From positions 310,001 to 374,000 of the forward strand of contig NZ_FRAC01000006.1 of the NCBI RefSeq assembly GCF_900142215.1: 64,000 bases of DNA, given 5' to 3'. Within the stretch, counting starts at the first letter, position 1, and every line of letters begins with the position of its first letter. Both the position numbers and the translations under genes were made by a program. The DNA comes from Anaerocolumna jejuensis DSM 15929. Lineage in GTDB: Bacteria; Bacillota; Clostridia; Lachnospirales; Lachnospiraceae. The notes under the pieces are model-generated. The model saw only the letters and a list, made by a program, of their open reading frames with translations, was not told where the DNA came from and made no database searches. This document shows positions 43,271 to 51,838 of this stretch, piece by piece.

Positions 43271-44632
43271 TTACTCATTTATAAGTTCAGCTACCAGATC
43301 ATATCCCCTTGCTTCTGTCACAACGGCATCTATAAACTCTCCGGACATTAACATGGCCCTTGTAGGGATAAATATATATCCATCCACATTAGGGGCATCC
43401 ATATATGTCCTTCCGATATAGACATTTCCGCTTTCCATACCGTAATCATCCAGGGATTCTTCTGGAAGTTTTCCTTCGATTAAAACCTTCATTCTCTCGC
43501 CGATTTTCTCTTCTGATTTTCCAAAGGCAACCCTTTGCTGTAATTCCATGATTTCCTTTTGACGCTTTATTTTTACAGGTTTTTTTATCTGAAAAGGCAT
43601 CTTGGCTGCCGGTGTATCTTCTTCTTTGGAATAAGTAAAAACACCCAGGCGCTCAAAGCCCATCTCCTCTACAAATTCCTTTAGTTCTTCATGGTTTTCC
43701 TCTGTTTCACCGGGAAAGCCGGTAATTAAGGTGGTACGGAGTGCAATATCGGGCATTTCCCTCCTTAGCTTTTCAACCATCTGTACCAGCTCGGCCTTTG
43801 TTGTTCTACGCCCCATTTTCTTTAAAATCTCATCACTGGCATGCTGAATGGGGATATCCAGATAGTGGCATATCTTCTTTTCAGACTTCATTACTTCAAT
43901 CAGTTCCTCTGTAATTTCTTCCGGGTAACAGTAAAGAATTCGTATCCATTCGATTCCTTCTATTTTACAAAGCTCCCTTAAAAGCTTATGCAGGGATTTT
44001 TCTTTATAGATATCTTTTCCATAAAGAGTCGTTTCCTGCGCAACCAGAATTAATTCCTTTACTCCATTATCCGCCAGTTCCTTAGCTTCCTCCAGCAATT
44101 CTTCCATGGGCCTGCTCTGATAATTGCCCCTTACCTTTGGTATAATACAGTAGGTACAATGCTTGTCACAGCCTTCTGCTATCTTCAGATAGGAAAAATA
44201 TCCGCCGGTGGTATTAATCCGTTTATGTTTTTCAGTATGAGCAGTATTGGCATCCTCTTCAATCTTAACGGATTTGCTCCCCTTTAAGACCTCTTCAATT
44301 ACAGAGGCGATTTCATCGTATCGTTTTGTACCGACAACCCCGTCCACTTCCGGAATTTCTGCCAAAATGTCTTCCCTGTAACGCTCGGCAAGACATCCGG
44401 TTACAATTAAACCTTTTAATCTGCCGCTTTTCTTATATTGCCCCATTTCCAGAATGGTATTAATACTTTCTTCCTTGGCATCGTTGATAAAGCAGCAGGT
44501 GTTTACAATAATAATATCCGCCTGGCTTTCATCATCCGTTATGGTAAAGCCGTATTCCTTTATAATTCCAAGCATTATCTCACTGTCCACCAGGTTCTTA
44601 TCACAGCCCAGCGAAACAAAAAATATATTCAT
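43271..44632 (-). CDS. rimO: ribosomal protein S12 methylthiotransferase
   Basis: 453 residues. N-terminal UPF0004 domain (MNIFFVSLGCDKNLVDSEIM, NTCCFINDAKEESI), radical SAM centre with the CxxxCxxC in EGCDKHCTYCIIPKVRGNY, and a C-terminal TRAM domain. The SLGCDKN start distinguishes RimO from MiaB. Adds a methylthio group to Asp88 of S12. GGAGG precedes the ATG. 24 bp before the pgsA frame. Confidence 0.97.
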   Translation of the reverse strand: MNIFFVSLGCDKNLVDSEIMLGIIKEYGFTITDDESQADIIIVNTCCFINDAKEESINTILEMGQYKKSGRLKGLIVTGCLAERYREDILAEIPEVDGVVGTKRYDEIASVIEEVLKGSKSVKIEEDANTAHTEKHKRINTTGGYFSYLKIAEGCDKHCTYCIIPKVRGNYQSRPMEELLEEAKELADNGVKELILVAQETTLYGKDIYKEKSLHKLLRELCKIEGIEWIRILYCYPEEITEELIEVMKSEKKICHYLDIPIQHASDEILKKMGRRTTKAELVQMVEKLRREMPDIALRTTLITGFPGETEENHEELKEFVEEMGFERLGVFTYSKEEDTPAAKMPFQIKKPVKIKRQKEIMELQQRVAFGKSEEKIGERMKVLIEGKLPEESLDDYGMESGNVYIGRTYMDAPNVDGYIFIPTRAMLMSGEFIDAVVTEARGYDLVAELINE

Positions 44633-44751
44633 TCAGACCTCCAAATATTTCTATACTAAGATTGTTACCTTTGACATTTTAACAGTTTTCTTCTAAAAAA
44701 GAAACAAATTTATTTTTATTTAATCTTTTGCAAATTCTAATCTGATTATAA

Positions 44752-44779
44752 TTGACTTTTATCCTTTTTTTGTTAAGAT
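44752..44779 (+). promoter_or_regulatory. promoter for the 537-residue membrane protein
   Basis: TTGACT (44752-44757), 16-base spacer, TAAGAT (44774-44779). Confidence 0.6.
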
Positions 44780-44810
44780 AAAAGAAATCATATGAAAGGT
44801 AACAGACACA

Positions 44811-46424
44811 ATGAAAAAAACTCGTAATATCATTATAAGCCTTTTTGTTTTCTTGTTGGCTTTATTTATTTACTATTATATCACATTGCCAGCCATCAAT
44901 GTTCATTCCCACAGCTTCTGGCTGTTTATTATTACAGCCCTGATTGTGCTGACACTTATTATCGGCTTTGCTCTTAACAGGAAGGGCCATGTCATAACCA
45001 GCCCCAAGGATTTTATGAAGGGTCCTCTTATGAAGGCTTCTGTCATATTAACAGCCTTTGTAATCCTCTTTTACATTGCCGGAGCCCTTTTATCCTCTCC
45101 CATAATTAATTCCGGGAAATATCAGAAGCTCCTGCCTGTAAAGGAAGGGGATTTTAAAAAGGACATTAAAGAAATCTCCTATTCAGAAATTCCTGTTCTG
45201 GACAAAGCCTCCGCTACTTTACTGGGTTCCAGAAAAATGGGGAGTATCACGGAATATGTATCCCAGTTCGAGGTGTCCGATAATTACACCCAGATTAATT
45301 ATAAAGGGGTACCCACCAGAGTCACGCCTCTTCAATACGGCAATGCCATCAAATGGATTACCAATCACGGCAAAGGGATTCCCGCTTATATGCGAATTGA
45401 TATGACAACGGAAAATGTTGAGCTGGTTAAATTATCAAAGGGGATTAAATACTCCCAATCCGATCATTTCGGCAGAAATTTAAACCGTTACCTGCGCTTC
45501 CACTATCCGACCTATGTCTTTTCTTCCTATAACTTTGAAATCGACGAGGCAGGAATCCCTTACTGGGTATGCCCCGTAAAGGACTATACCATCGGACTGT
45601 TCGGCGGTGAATCCATCGGAAGAGTCGTCCTTGTAAATGCAGTTACCGGAGACCTCAGCAATTATAAGGTTTCTGAGGTTCCTGAGTGGGTGGACCGGGT
45701 CTACTCTGCCGAACTGCTGATACAGCAATTTAACTACTATGGCACCTTAAAGCACGGCTACTTCAATTCCATCTTCAGCCAGAAGGATTCCCTGCAAACT
45801 ACCAAGGGATACAACTATCTTGCTCTGGAGGATGATGTGTGGGTGTATACGGGCATTACCTCCGTAGGCCAGGATGAATCCAATGTAGGCTTTGTGCTGA
45901 TGAATCAAAGAACTGCTGAAACAAGATATTATTCGATTTCAGGTGCTGAAGAATACTCGGCCATGGCTTCCGCCGAGGGGCAGGTCCAGCATTTAGGGTA
46001 TACCGCAACCTTCCCGCTGCTTCTTAACATCGGCGGTGAACCCACCTATTTTATCGCATTAAAGGATGCTGCCGGACTTGTAAAAAGCTACGCCATGGTA
46101 AATATCTCAAGATACCAGATTGTAGCAACAGCTGAGACGATTAAGGAATGTGAACGTCAATACCTGCAAAAGCTTCAGGATGATAACATCATTCAGGAAG
46201 ATACCGATACCCTGCAATCGGCATCCGGCAATATAGCAAAGCTGGCAGACGTGGTTATCGACGGCAATACACACTACTATATACTGCTTCAGGGAAATGA
46301 GCAGATCTTTGATATAAACGTGGCAAAATTCCCCGAAATCATCCGATACAATGCCGGTGATTTCCTGAAATTCACCTATACTCCCGGTACTGCCTACAAT
46401 ACTGTGGAAGAAATTCAAAAATAG
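44811..46424 (+). CDS. membrane protein of unknown function
   Basis: 537 residues. Three membrane helices in the first 95 residues (about 7-27, 34-53, 74-95), then a large soluble, probably extracytoplasmic part with two resembling halves around ITEYVSQFEVSDNYTQINYK and LGYTATFPLLLNIGGEPTYF. I recall similar proteins in Clostridia without known role and do not assign one. Monocistronic: own promoter, strong terminator 12 bp after the stop. SD AAAGG ten bases before the ATG. Confidence 0.85.
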   Translation: MKKTRNIIISLFVFLLALFIYYYITLPAINVHSHSFWLFIITALIVLTLIIGFALNRKGHVITSPKDFMKGPLMKASVILTAFVILFYIAGALLSSPIINSGKYQKLLPVKEGDFKKDIKEISYSEIPVLDKASATLLGSRKMGSITEYVSQFEVSDNYTQINYKGVPTRVTPLQYGNAIKWITNHGKGIPAYMRIDMTTENVELVKLSKGIKYSQSDHFGRNLNRYLRFHYPTYVFSSYNFEIDEAGIPYWVCPVKDYTIGLFGGESIGRVVLVNAVTGDLSNYKVSEVPEWVDRVYSAELLIQQFNYYGTLKHGYFNSIFSQKDSLQTTKGYNYLALEDDVWVYTGITSVGQDESNVGFVLMNQRTAETRYYSISGAEEYSAMASAEGQVQHLGYTATFPLLLNIGGEPTYFIALKDAAGLVKSYAMVNISRYQIVATAETIKECERQYLQKLQDDNIIQEDTDTLQSASGNIAKLADVVIDGNTHYYILLQGNEQIFDINVAKFPEIIRYNAGDFLKFTYTPGTAYNTVEEIQK

Positions 46425-46435
46425 TCTTTGATAAA

Positions 46436-46500
46436 AGGGCTGCTGCAAAATAATCAAATGTCATTGGTATGACAGAATTGAGAATATTTGCAGCAGCCCT
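46436..46500 (+). terminator. terminator between convergent genes
   Basis: Perfect 14-base stem AGGGCTGCTGCAAA/TTTGCAGCAGCCCT with a 37-base loop, then ATTTTTAT. Works for the + gene and, by symmetry, possibly for the CobW operon. Confidence 0.85.
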
Positions 46501-46532
46501 ATTTTTATAAGCATACCCTTTCAACAGGAAAT

Positions 46533-47768
46533 TTAGTTATCCAGGCAGGCATCTAATTCTCTGGTGATTTTATCTTTATCCATGTTCTTTCCGATAAAGA
46601 CCAGCTTGACCATCCTGTCCCCATATTTCTTGTCCCAGTTTTCCTTTATGGAAGGATAATTTTTCATTGCTTCCTCCTGCTGTTCCTTTGAAGCAGCTGC
46701 CGCCCAAAGCCCCGCCGGTGTAAGATTCATCTGCCTTCCTGCCTGCTCAAAGATCTGAGCCATATCCCATTCATCTGAAAACCATACCATGCCTTTACTG
46801 CGTATAACATTGGCAGGCCATTTGTTATTCAGCCAGTTCTCAAACTTTTCATATTGAAAAGGCCTTCTCGTATAATATAGAAAAGTACCTATTCCATACT
46901 CATCCTTATCACCGTCATGATGGTGATGATGGTGACGGTGCTCATGGCCGTGAGCATGCTCATCGTTATCGTCATGATTATGGCTGTCTGTATGGGAATG
47001 CTTCTTATGTTCCTCCTCATGATGCTCGCTGGCGGCATCCTCTTCCAGGAACACCTTCTTCCAGCCGGATGAATTCTCTACGCTGCCTAAATCAAATTTC
47101 TCCGTATTAAGGATATCCGATACGGCTGCTTTGGCATAATCGGTTTCGATTATCTCAGCCTCCGGCTGGAGTTTTCTTACCACCGCCAGGACTTCTGCCT
47201 TCTCTTCCTTGGTTATATCAGATACCTTGTTCAGAATAATCGTATTGCAGAATTCTATCTGCTGGATAATAAGGCTTTCAATATCATCCTCTCCGATATC
47301 CTCTGCAATAAGGCTTTTTCCGCTGACAAATTCATCCACCAGACGCCTGGCATCTACTACAGAAACCACATTGTCCAGCCTGCATATATTGGGCAGGCGG
47401 TCATCCTCCACCGTTCCGTCCAGCATGGCAATGGTCTGTACAATGGATAAGGGCTCACAGATTCCGCTGGCTTCTATCAGGATATAATCAAAACGTCCCT
47501 GCTTAACAAGGTTTACAATCTGTTTCATCAAATCCGTTTTCAGGCTGCAGCAGATGCAGCCGTTTGACAGGGCCACAAGATTGTCATCTTCCAGTGTTAC
47601 TTCTCCGCCCCTTTGAATAAGCTCTGCATCGATATTTACTTCACCAATATCATTTACAATGACTGCCACCTTGTACCCTTCCTGATTTTCCAGTACATGG
47701 TTCAACAAAGTGGTCTTACCAGAGCCCAAATAGCCCGTTATCAGTGTGATTGGTATTCTTTTGTCCAT
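46533..47768 (-). CDS. COG0523 (CobW-type) GTPase with His-rich metal-binding stretch
   Basis: 411 residues. P-loop GYLGSGKTTLLN (12-23), metal-binding CxCC in NGCICCSL, GTPase NKVSD, and a C-terminal CobW_C domain. Between them, at about residues 246-292, is a His/Asp/Glu-rich tract with up to six consecutive His, as in zinc or cobalt chaperones such as ZigA/ZNG. Likely hands a metal to client proteins under scarcity. Third gene of the operon behind the palindrome at 49786-49808. Confidence 0.92.
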   Translation of the reverse strand: MDKRIPITLITGYLGSGKTTLLNHVLENQEGYKVAVIVNDIGEVNIDAELIQRGGEVTLEDDNLVALSNGCICCSLKTDLMKQIVNLVKQGRFDYILIEASGICEPLSIVQTIAMLDGTVEDDRLPNICRLDNVVSVVDARRLVDEFVSGKSLIAEDIGEDDIESLIIQQIEFCNTIILNKVSDITKEEKAEVLAVVRKLQPEAEIIETDYAKAAVSDILNTEKFDLGSVENSSGWKKVFLEEDAASEHHEEEHKKHSHTDSHNHDDNDEHAHGHEHRHHHHHHDGDKDEYGIGTFLYYTRRPFQYEKFENWLNNKWPANVIRSKGMVWFSDEWDMAQIFEQAGRQMNLTPAGLWAAAASKEQQEEAMKNYPSIKENWDKKYGDRMVKLVFIGKNMDKDKITRELDACLDN

Positions 47769-47832
47769 CTCTTACCTCATTTCTGCGCCGCTTTTGCGCA
47801 TATTAAATTTGTGGGAATTCATTTGTGTAAAA

Positions 47833-48606
47833 TCACAGGCTGTTCAGTATCTCTTCTGCCTCTTCATCCCCTGTCAGCTGGTATAAAAAGAGAAAAAGAT
47901 ATCTGGCATAATCCGGATTGTTTCTGCCAAGCTCCAATTTACCGACCTGATATAAAAGCCCCAGGGTCTCCTGCCTGGGTACAATCGGTATGCCTTTTTC
48001 CTTTAAAATTTCCTGCAGCTTGGAAAGTTCTCTGGCCTGCCTCTTTCTTTTTAAGGCCTTTTCCAAAAATTCCATTTCTTTATCAGCCGTTTCGTTTGGA
48101 AAATAATAATTGCTGTATTCGTAAGCTGCTTCCGAAAGGTCCGGCTGATAGGTTTCCAGAAAATACAGGCCAAGGAGCCTGTAATATTTGCTCATATCCG
48201 CCCTGGTGTAGCAGTATGGGTACATCCTTTCCGCTGTCTTATAAAGCATGTCCCAGTTGCCCGTATTCTGGTACAAATGTGCCAGTCCGTATAGGACCTC
48301 CACATCCAGGGGATTACAGGCAAGGGCCTTCTCATAGTAATAAAGTGCCATTTCCAGGTCATCCCGTTTTCTATACCTTTCTGCCAGTTCCCGGTACAGC
48401 AGGTGAAGCTTCCAGTCAAGTATATCGTACCCAGTATCCTTCCTTTCAAATTCGTACAAATAAATTTCAAAAGGATGGTTGGGACAGAAAAAGGCCGAAT
48501 TCTTTTTCTCTTTCTCCCAGTTATCCAGAAAATCCTTCAGCTCCTTCAGGGTTGCTTTCTCCAGATTTTCGTATAGATAATTATATTGCTTCTCAAGCTC
48601 TGTCAT
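47833..48606 (-). CDS. TPR-type protein between two CobW-type genes
   Basis: About 257 residues, mostly helical, with tetratricopeptide-like repeats: LLYRELAERYRKRDDLEMAL, YYYEKALACNPLDVEVLYGL, AHLYQNTGNWDMLYKTAERM. No signal peptide or enzyme motif. The start at 48606 lies 11 bases inside the preceding CobW gene's end; SD AAAGGGTGA is 14 bases ahead. Its place between two metal-chaperone GTPases suggests a scaffold or client role, which is inference only. Confidence 0.82.
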   Translation of the reverse strand: MTELEKQYNYLYENLEKATLKELKDFLDNWEKEKKNSAFFCPNHPFEIYLYEFERKDTGYDILDWKLHLLYRELAERYRKRDDLEMALYYYEKALACNPLDVEVLYGLAHLYQNTGNWDMLYKTAERMYPYCYTRADMSKYYRLLGLYFLETYQPDLSEAAYEYSNYYFPNETADKEMEFLEKALKRKRQARELSKLQEILKEKGIPIVPRQETLGLLYQVGKLELGRNNPDYARYLFLFLYQLTGDEEAEEILNSL

Positions 48607-48616
48607 CTGCTGATTG

Positions 48617-49756
48617 TCACCCTTTCTTAAGGCATTCCGATAATTTTTGCAAAAAGAGTTCTCTGTTATAATCTTTTCCAATAAACACAAGCTGATTCAT
48701 CCGGTCGCCGTATACAGGGTCCCAATCCGACAGAACCTCCGGGTATTGTTCAAAGACCAGCTCCTGCTCTTCTTTTGGCAAGGCAGCCGTCCAGTTGGAT
48801 ACCTCAGACAGGGAGGAATTTCTGCCTGCCTGTTCAAACAGCTGGACATGCATGTCATCCTCTGCAAACCAGATATAGCCTTTTGCCCGTATGATTTCTT
48901 CGGGGTAATCCTCTTCTAAAAAAGCTATAAATTTATCATAATCCAGGGGATGCCTGTCCTCAAATGCAAAGGAGGATATACCGAATTCCTCATGTGCTCC
49001 TTCCTCTCCCTCACTGCCTCCATGCAGCCTTGTCATGCTATGTCCCAAAGGCGAGGATTCCTCAACTGCTTTATAATCGAATTCTCTTTCCCTGAAAATA
49101 TACTCTGCGTCAATTCTGCCGTATTCCGTTTCAATAATTTCAGCAGAGGGCTGGAATTTTCGAATGACTTTTTTCACTTCCTCCAGCTGCTCCTTCTTTA
49201 AAAGGTCACATTTGTTCAGCAGGATGATATTGCAGAATTCCATCTGTTCCACGATCAGATTAATAATATCAGGGTCTTCCTCTTCTTCCTCCTCTTCTGT
49301 AATGTTCTTAAGCTCTTCCAAAAATTCCGCGTAAATCCTGTCCGCGTCAACCACAGTGGCAATAGTGCTTAAATAAGCCTTTGCTTCCGGGTTTTCTTCC
49401 GCATATAATAAAAAAGCTTCCGCAACAGAGGCCGGATTACTGATACCGGAGGCCTCCACCAGTATTGTGTCAACCTCCTCTTCCCGTGCTATTCTCTCTA
49501 TTTGTGTCAGGAATTCATCACGTAAAGTACAGCAGATACATCCGTTTTTCAGCTCTATCATGCTGTAATCCATGACTGCATCCTTATTTTCCAGCTTTAT
49601 CAAAGAGGCATCTATATTTACAGTTCCCATGTCATTCACAATCAGCGCAACTTTTCTTCCCGATGTATTTTTAAGCAGCTCATTCATCAGTGTTGTCTTA
49701 CCTGAGCCAAGGTATCCGGTTATTAATATTACATTCTTCTTTGTATATCTAATCAT
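48617..49756 (-). CDS. COG0523 (CobW-type) GTPase
   Basis: 379 residues. P-loop GYLGSGKTTLMN (14-25), IVNDMGTVNIDASLI, metal site NGCICCTL, LLNKCDLL, and the CobW_C domain (FEDRHPLDYDKFIAFLEEDY ... WFAEDDMHVQLFEQAGRNSS). Lacks the long His tract of its partner, having an acidic EEEEEEDPD stretch and a short Gly/Glu-rich segment instead. First gene of the operon; GAAGGA SD. A consensus promoter and perfect palindrome precede it. Confidence 0.92.
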   Translation of the reverse strand: MIRYTKKNVILITGYLGSGKTTLMNELLKNTSGRKVALIVNDMGTVNIDASLIKLENKDAVMDYSMIELKNGCICCTLRDEFLTQIERIAREEEVDTILVEASGISNPASVAEAFLLYAEENPEAKAYLSTIATVVDADRIYAEFLEELKNITEEEEEEEDPDIINLIVEQMEFCNIILLNKCDLLKKEQLEEVKKVIRKFQPSAEIIETEYGRIDAEYIFREREFDYKAVEESSPLGHSMTRLHGGSEGEEGAHEEFGISSFAFEDRHPLDYDKFIAFLEEDYPEEIIRAKGYIWFAEDDMHVQLFEQAGRNSSLSEVSNWTAALPKEEQELVFEQYPEVLSDWDPVYGDRMNQLVFIGKDYNRELFLQKLSECLKKG

Positions 49757-49785
49757 GTCATTAGTCCTTCCCGAAGCAGTTGGCA

Positions 49786-49808
49786 GTAATGCAAATCATT
49801 TGCATTAC
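49786..49808. promoter_or_regulatory. 23-bp perfect palindrome, Fur/Zur-type operator candidate
   Basis: Half-site GTAATGCAAAT, one central base, then its exact complement. It overlaps the predicted transcription start, 3 bp beyond the -10 box. Size and odd centre fit Fur-family repressors; zinc (Zur) is inferred from the genes controlled. Confidence 0.7.
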
Positions 49809-49810
49809 TC

Positions 49811-49839
49811 ATTATAATCCTGCACTCCCGTCCTGTCAA
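49811..49839 (-). promoter_or_regulatory. perfect consensus promoter of the CobW operon
   Basis: Minus sense TTGACA, 17-base spacer, TATAAT; -35 at 49834-49839, -10 at 49811-49816. Confidence 0.9.
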
Positions 49840-49861
49840 CCAAGCTGCAAATAATTTAAAA

Positions 49862-50048
49862 GGCTTTGCAAAATGAAGCTCTGCGGAGCATAACTTGCCA
49901 TAATGCACTGTTTGACAGACAGATGATATGATTTGTATGCTATAAGCGAACATTTTATGTACGATTTTAGCATACAAATCATGTCAGATGTCGGTCAACC
50001 GGTGTGTGAGACAAGTTATACTCCGCAGAGCTTCCTTTTGCAACAGCC
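49862..50048. repeat. 187-bp inverted repeat / giant hairpin
   Basis: Outer arms pair GGCTTTGCAAAATGAAGCTC and GCGGAGCATAACTTG with the 50006-50048 side; inner arms pair ATGATTTGTATGCT with AGCATACAAATCAT; loop 49942-49968; the middle is looser. It starts 12 bp beyond the stop of the gene at 50060 and in the minus sense ends GCCTTTTAAATTATTT, so it may terminate that gene. Confidence 0.8.
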
Positions 50049-50059
50049 CCGTCTTGACT

Positions 50060-50719
50060 TTACTGGGGATTTTCAGTTTTTGATTTTCTGAGCTTTTTTA
50101 TATAATTATTGATATGAAAACGCTTTTTCTTCTTATTTTTTCCGGGATGCTCATAATCTCCGATAAAGGAGGTATTGATAAAATGACGGATGCATTTAAC
50201 ATCTCTTTCGCTTTCCAGGGAACGAAGCCCCAAATCCAGATTCTTTCGTATCCGCCTCATTGCCTTGCTATGGTCTATTTCCGTAACCAGCCTGCCATCC
50301 TGGAAAATCAGCTCTAAAAGTGTTTCATAGCAATACAGCGGATCATAATAACGGCCCGAACAAATCATGCCCTTATCATAATCCTTCAGATATCCTTCCC
50401 CGATAATCATTCCTCCGGTATAGATTAAAGGAATATTAATATTCTCGTAACAGGCATTCGTAATTCCATAGCTGATTTCAAATAGCTTTGGTACCACATT
50501 GCCAATCTCAGGGAAGCACCGGTCGCAAAAAACAGACAAATCTTTCAGATAAAGCTTATAGTCCTCAATTCCCATGTTTCCGCTATACTGAAATTTCTTA
50601 TCCTTCTCCCATGTGGGAGAAATATTTAAATCGGCAGGTAAATAAGGACTGTCTTCACATCTTAAAACCACATAGCTGTTATCGTCTTTTATAACATGAT
50701 TGCTGCCAGCCATTATCAT
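50060..50719 (-). CDS. hypothetical protein
   Basis: About 219 residues from the ATG at 50719 (AAAGG five bases ahead); 50758 is another possible start with a weak SD. Not recognised. No signal peptide or membrane segment; contains CEDSPYLPADLN, YSGNMGIEDYKLYLKDL, CFPEIGNVVPKLFEISYG and a very basic C-terminus (KNKKKKRFHINNYIKKLRKS) that could bind nucleic acid. Seems to be a lone gene 55 bp after folD's stop upstream region and before the giant hairpin. Confidence 0.7.
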   Translation of the reverse strand: MIMAGSNHVIKDDNSYVVLRCEDSPYLPADLNISPTWEKDKKFQYSGNMGIEDYKLYLKDLSVFCDRCFPEIGNVVPKLFEISYGITNACYENINIPLIYTGGMIIGEGYLKDYDKGMICSGRYYDPLYCYETLLELIFQDGRLVTEIDHSKAMRRIRKNLDLGLRSLESERDVKCIRHFINTSFIGDYEHPGKNKKKKRFHINNYIKKLRKSKTENPQ

Positions 50720-50813
50720 TGTTACCTTTCTTTCCATACTTGTATTTATTCTATTCATTTATTTATACTACTCTTGTATTTCAGCCATTCTTTAATATAT
50801 ATCATTCCTGTAT

Positions 50814-51659
50814 TTAAATCATTCTTTTGGCGCTTTCCACGCAGTTCTTCAGCAGCATGGCAATGGTCATAGGCCCTACGCCGCCGGGTACCGGAGTAAT
50901 CAGACTGACCAGGTCATAAACATCGTCAAAGTCCACATCACCGCAAAGTTTTTTCCCTTCCATACGGTGTATGCCCACATCAATTACAACTGCACCTTCT
51001 TTGACATACTCCCGGTTGATGAATTTGGGTTTACCAAGGGCCGCCACCAGAATATCCGCTCTCTTTGCGACCTTTTTTAAATCCGCAGTTTTGGAGTGGC
51101 AGACAGTTACCGTCCCATCCTCCCTGATGAAAAGGGCCGCCATTGGCTTCCCAACGATATTGCTTCTTCCGATTACCACACATTCCTTCCCCTTTATAAC
51201 AATACCGGAACGCTTTAAAAGCTCGATTACTCCGGCGGGAGTACAGGACACAAAACCCTTTTGTCCGGTATTCAGAAGCCCTACATTTTCCGGATGAAAA
51301 CCATCCACATCTTTTTTGGGAGATATTGCTTTTACGATTACATCTTCCCTGATATGCTCCGGTAAAGGAAGCTGAACCAGAATACCGTTTACATCATTTC
51401 TATGGTTAAGCTCCCCAATAAGGGAAAGCAGCTCTTCTTGTGTTGTTTCTTCTTTTAATTCATAGGACAGGGAGCAGATGCCGACATATTCGCAGGCTTT
51501 CTTTTTATTACCGACATATACAGTGGAAGCAGGATCACTTCCTACCTGGATTACCGCTAAAGTAACCGAAATTCCCTGCTCCTTTAACAGTCTGACTTCT
51601 TCCTTTAATTCCTCTTTGATGTCGGAGGATATTTTCTTTCCATCAATTATCTTGTTCAT
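50814..51659 (-). CDS. folD: bifunctional methylenetetrahydrofolate dehydrogenase/cyclohydrolase
   Basis: 281 residues from the ATG at 51659 (GGAAGGGGG five bases ahead). Active-site lysine region YVGNKKKACEYVGI, GILVQLPLPEH, DVDGFHPENVGLL, nucleotide-binding VVIGRSNIVGKPMAALF and the end TPVPGGVGPMTIAMLL. Interconverts one-carbon folate forms. The frame open to 51770 is leader. Confidence 0.97.
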   Translation of the reverse strand: MNKIIDGKKISSDIKEELKEEVRLLKEQGISVTLAVIQVGSDPASTVYVGNKKKACEYVGICSLSYELKEETTQEELLSLIGELNHRNDVNGILVQLPLPEHIREDVIVKAISPKKDVDGFHPENVGLLNTGQKGFVSCTPAGVIELLKRSGIVIKGKECVVIGRSNIVGKPMAALFIREDGTVTVCHSKTADLKKVAKRADILVAALGKPKFINREYVKEGAVVIDVGIHRMEGKKLCGDVDFDDVYDLVSLITPVPGGVGPMTIAMLLKNCVESAKRMI

Positions 51660-51768
51660 AAAAACCCCCTTCCTTTCGTCCAGAAGATATTTTACCATAG
51701 CTGTCTCTACTTTACAACCAAAAGAGAGATTCTTCCAATAGCATATCCATTTAGAAATAAAGCCATAC

Positions 51769-51815
51769 AAAAATGATTATCCTCCTTGCATCAGCAAAAC
51801 AGGATAATCATTTTT
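51769..51815 (-). terminator. terminator after aconitase-family gene
   Basis: Fifteen-base stem AAAAATGATTATCCT/AGGATAATCATTTTT, then TTTTTGTATGG in the minus sense; lies 23 bp past the stop at 51839. Confidence 0.85.
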
Positions 51816-51838
51816 ATTATAAGTAAAATTACTTCGAT

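Noticed and set aside
49753..49977. 74-residue minus strand frame ahead of the CobW gene
   Set aside because: It runs through the promoter, the palindrome and the giant hairpin arm.
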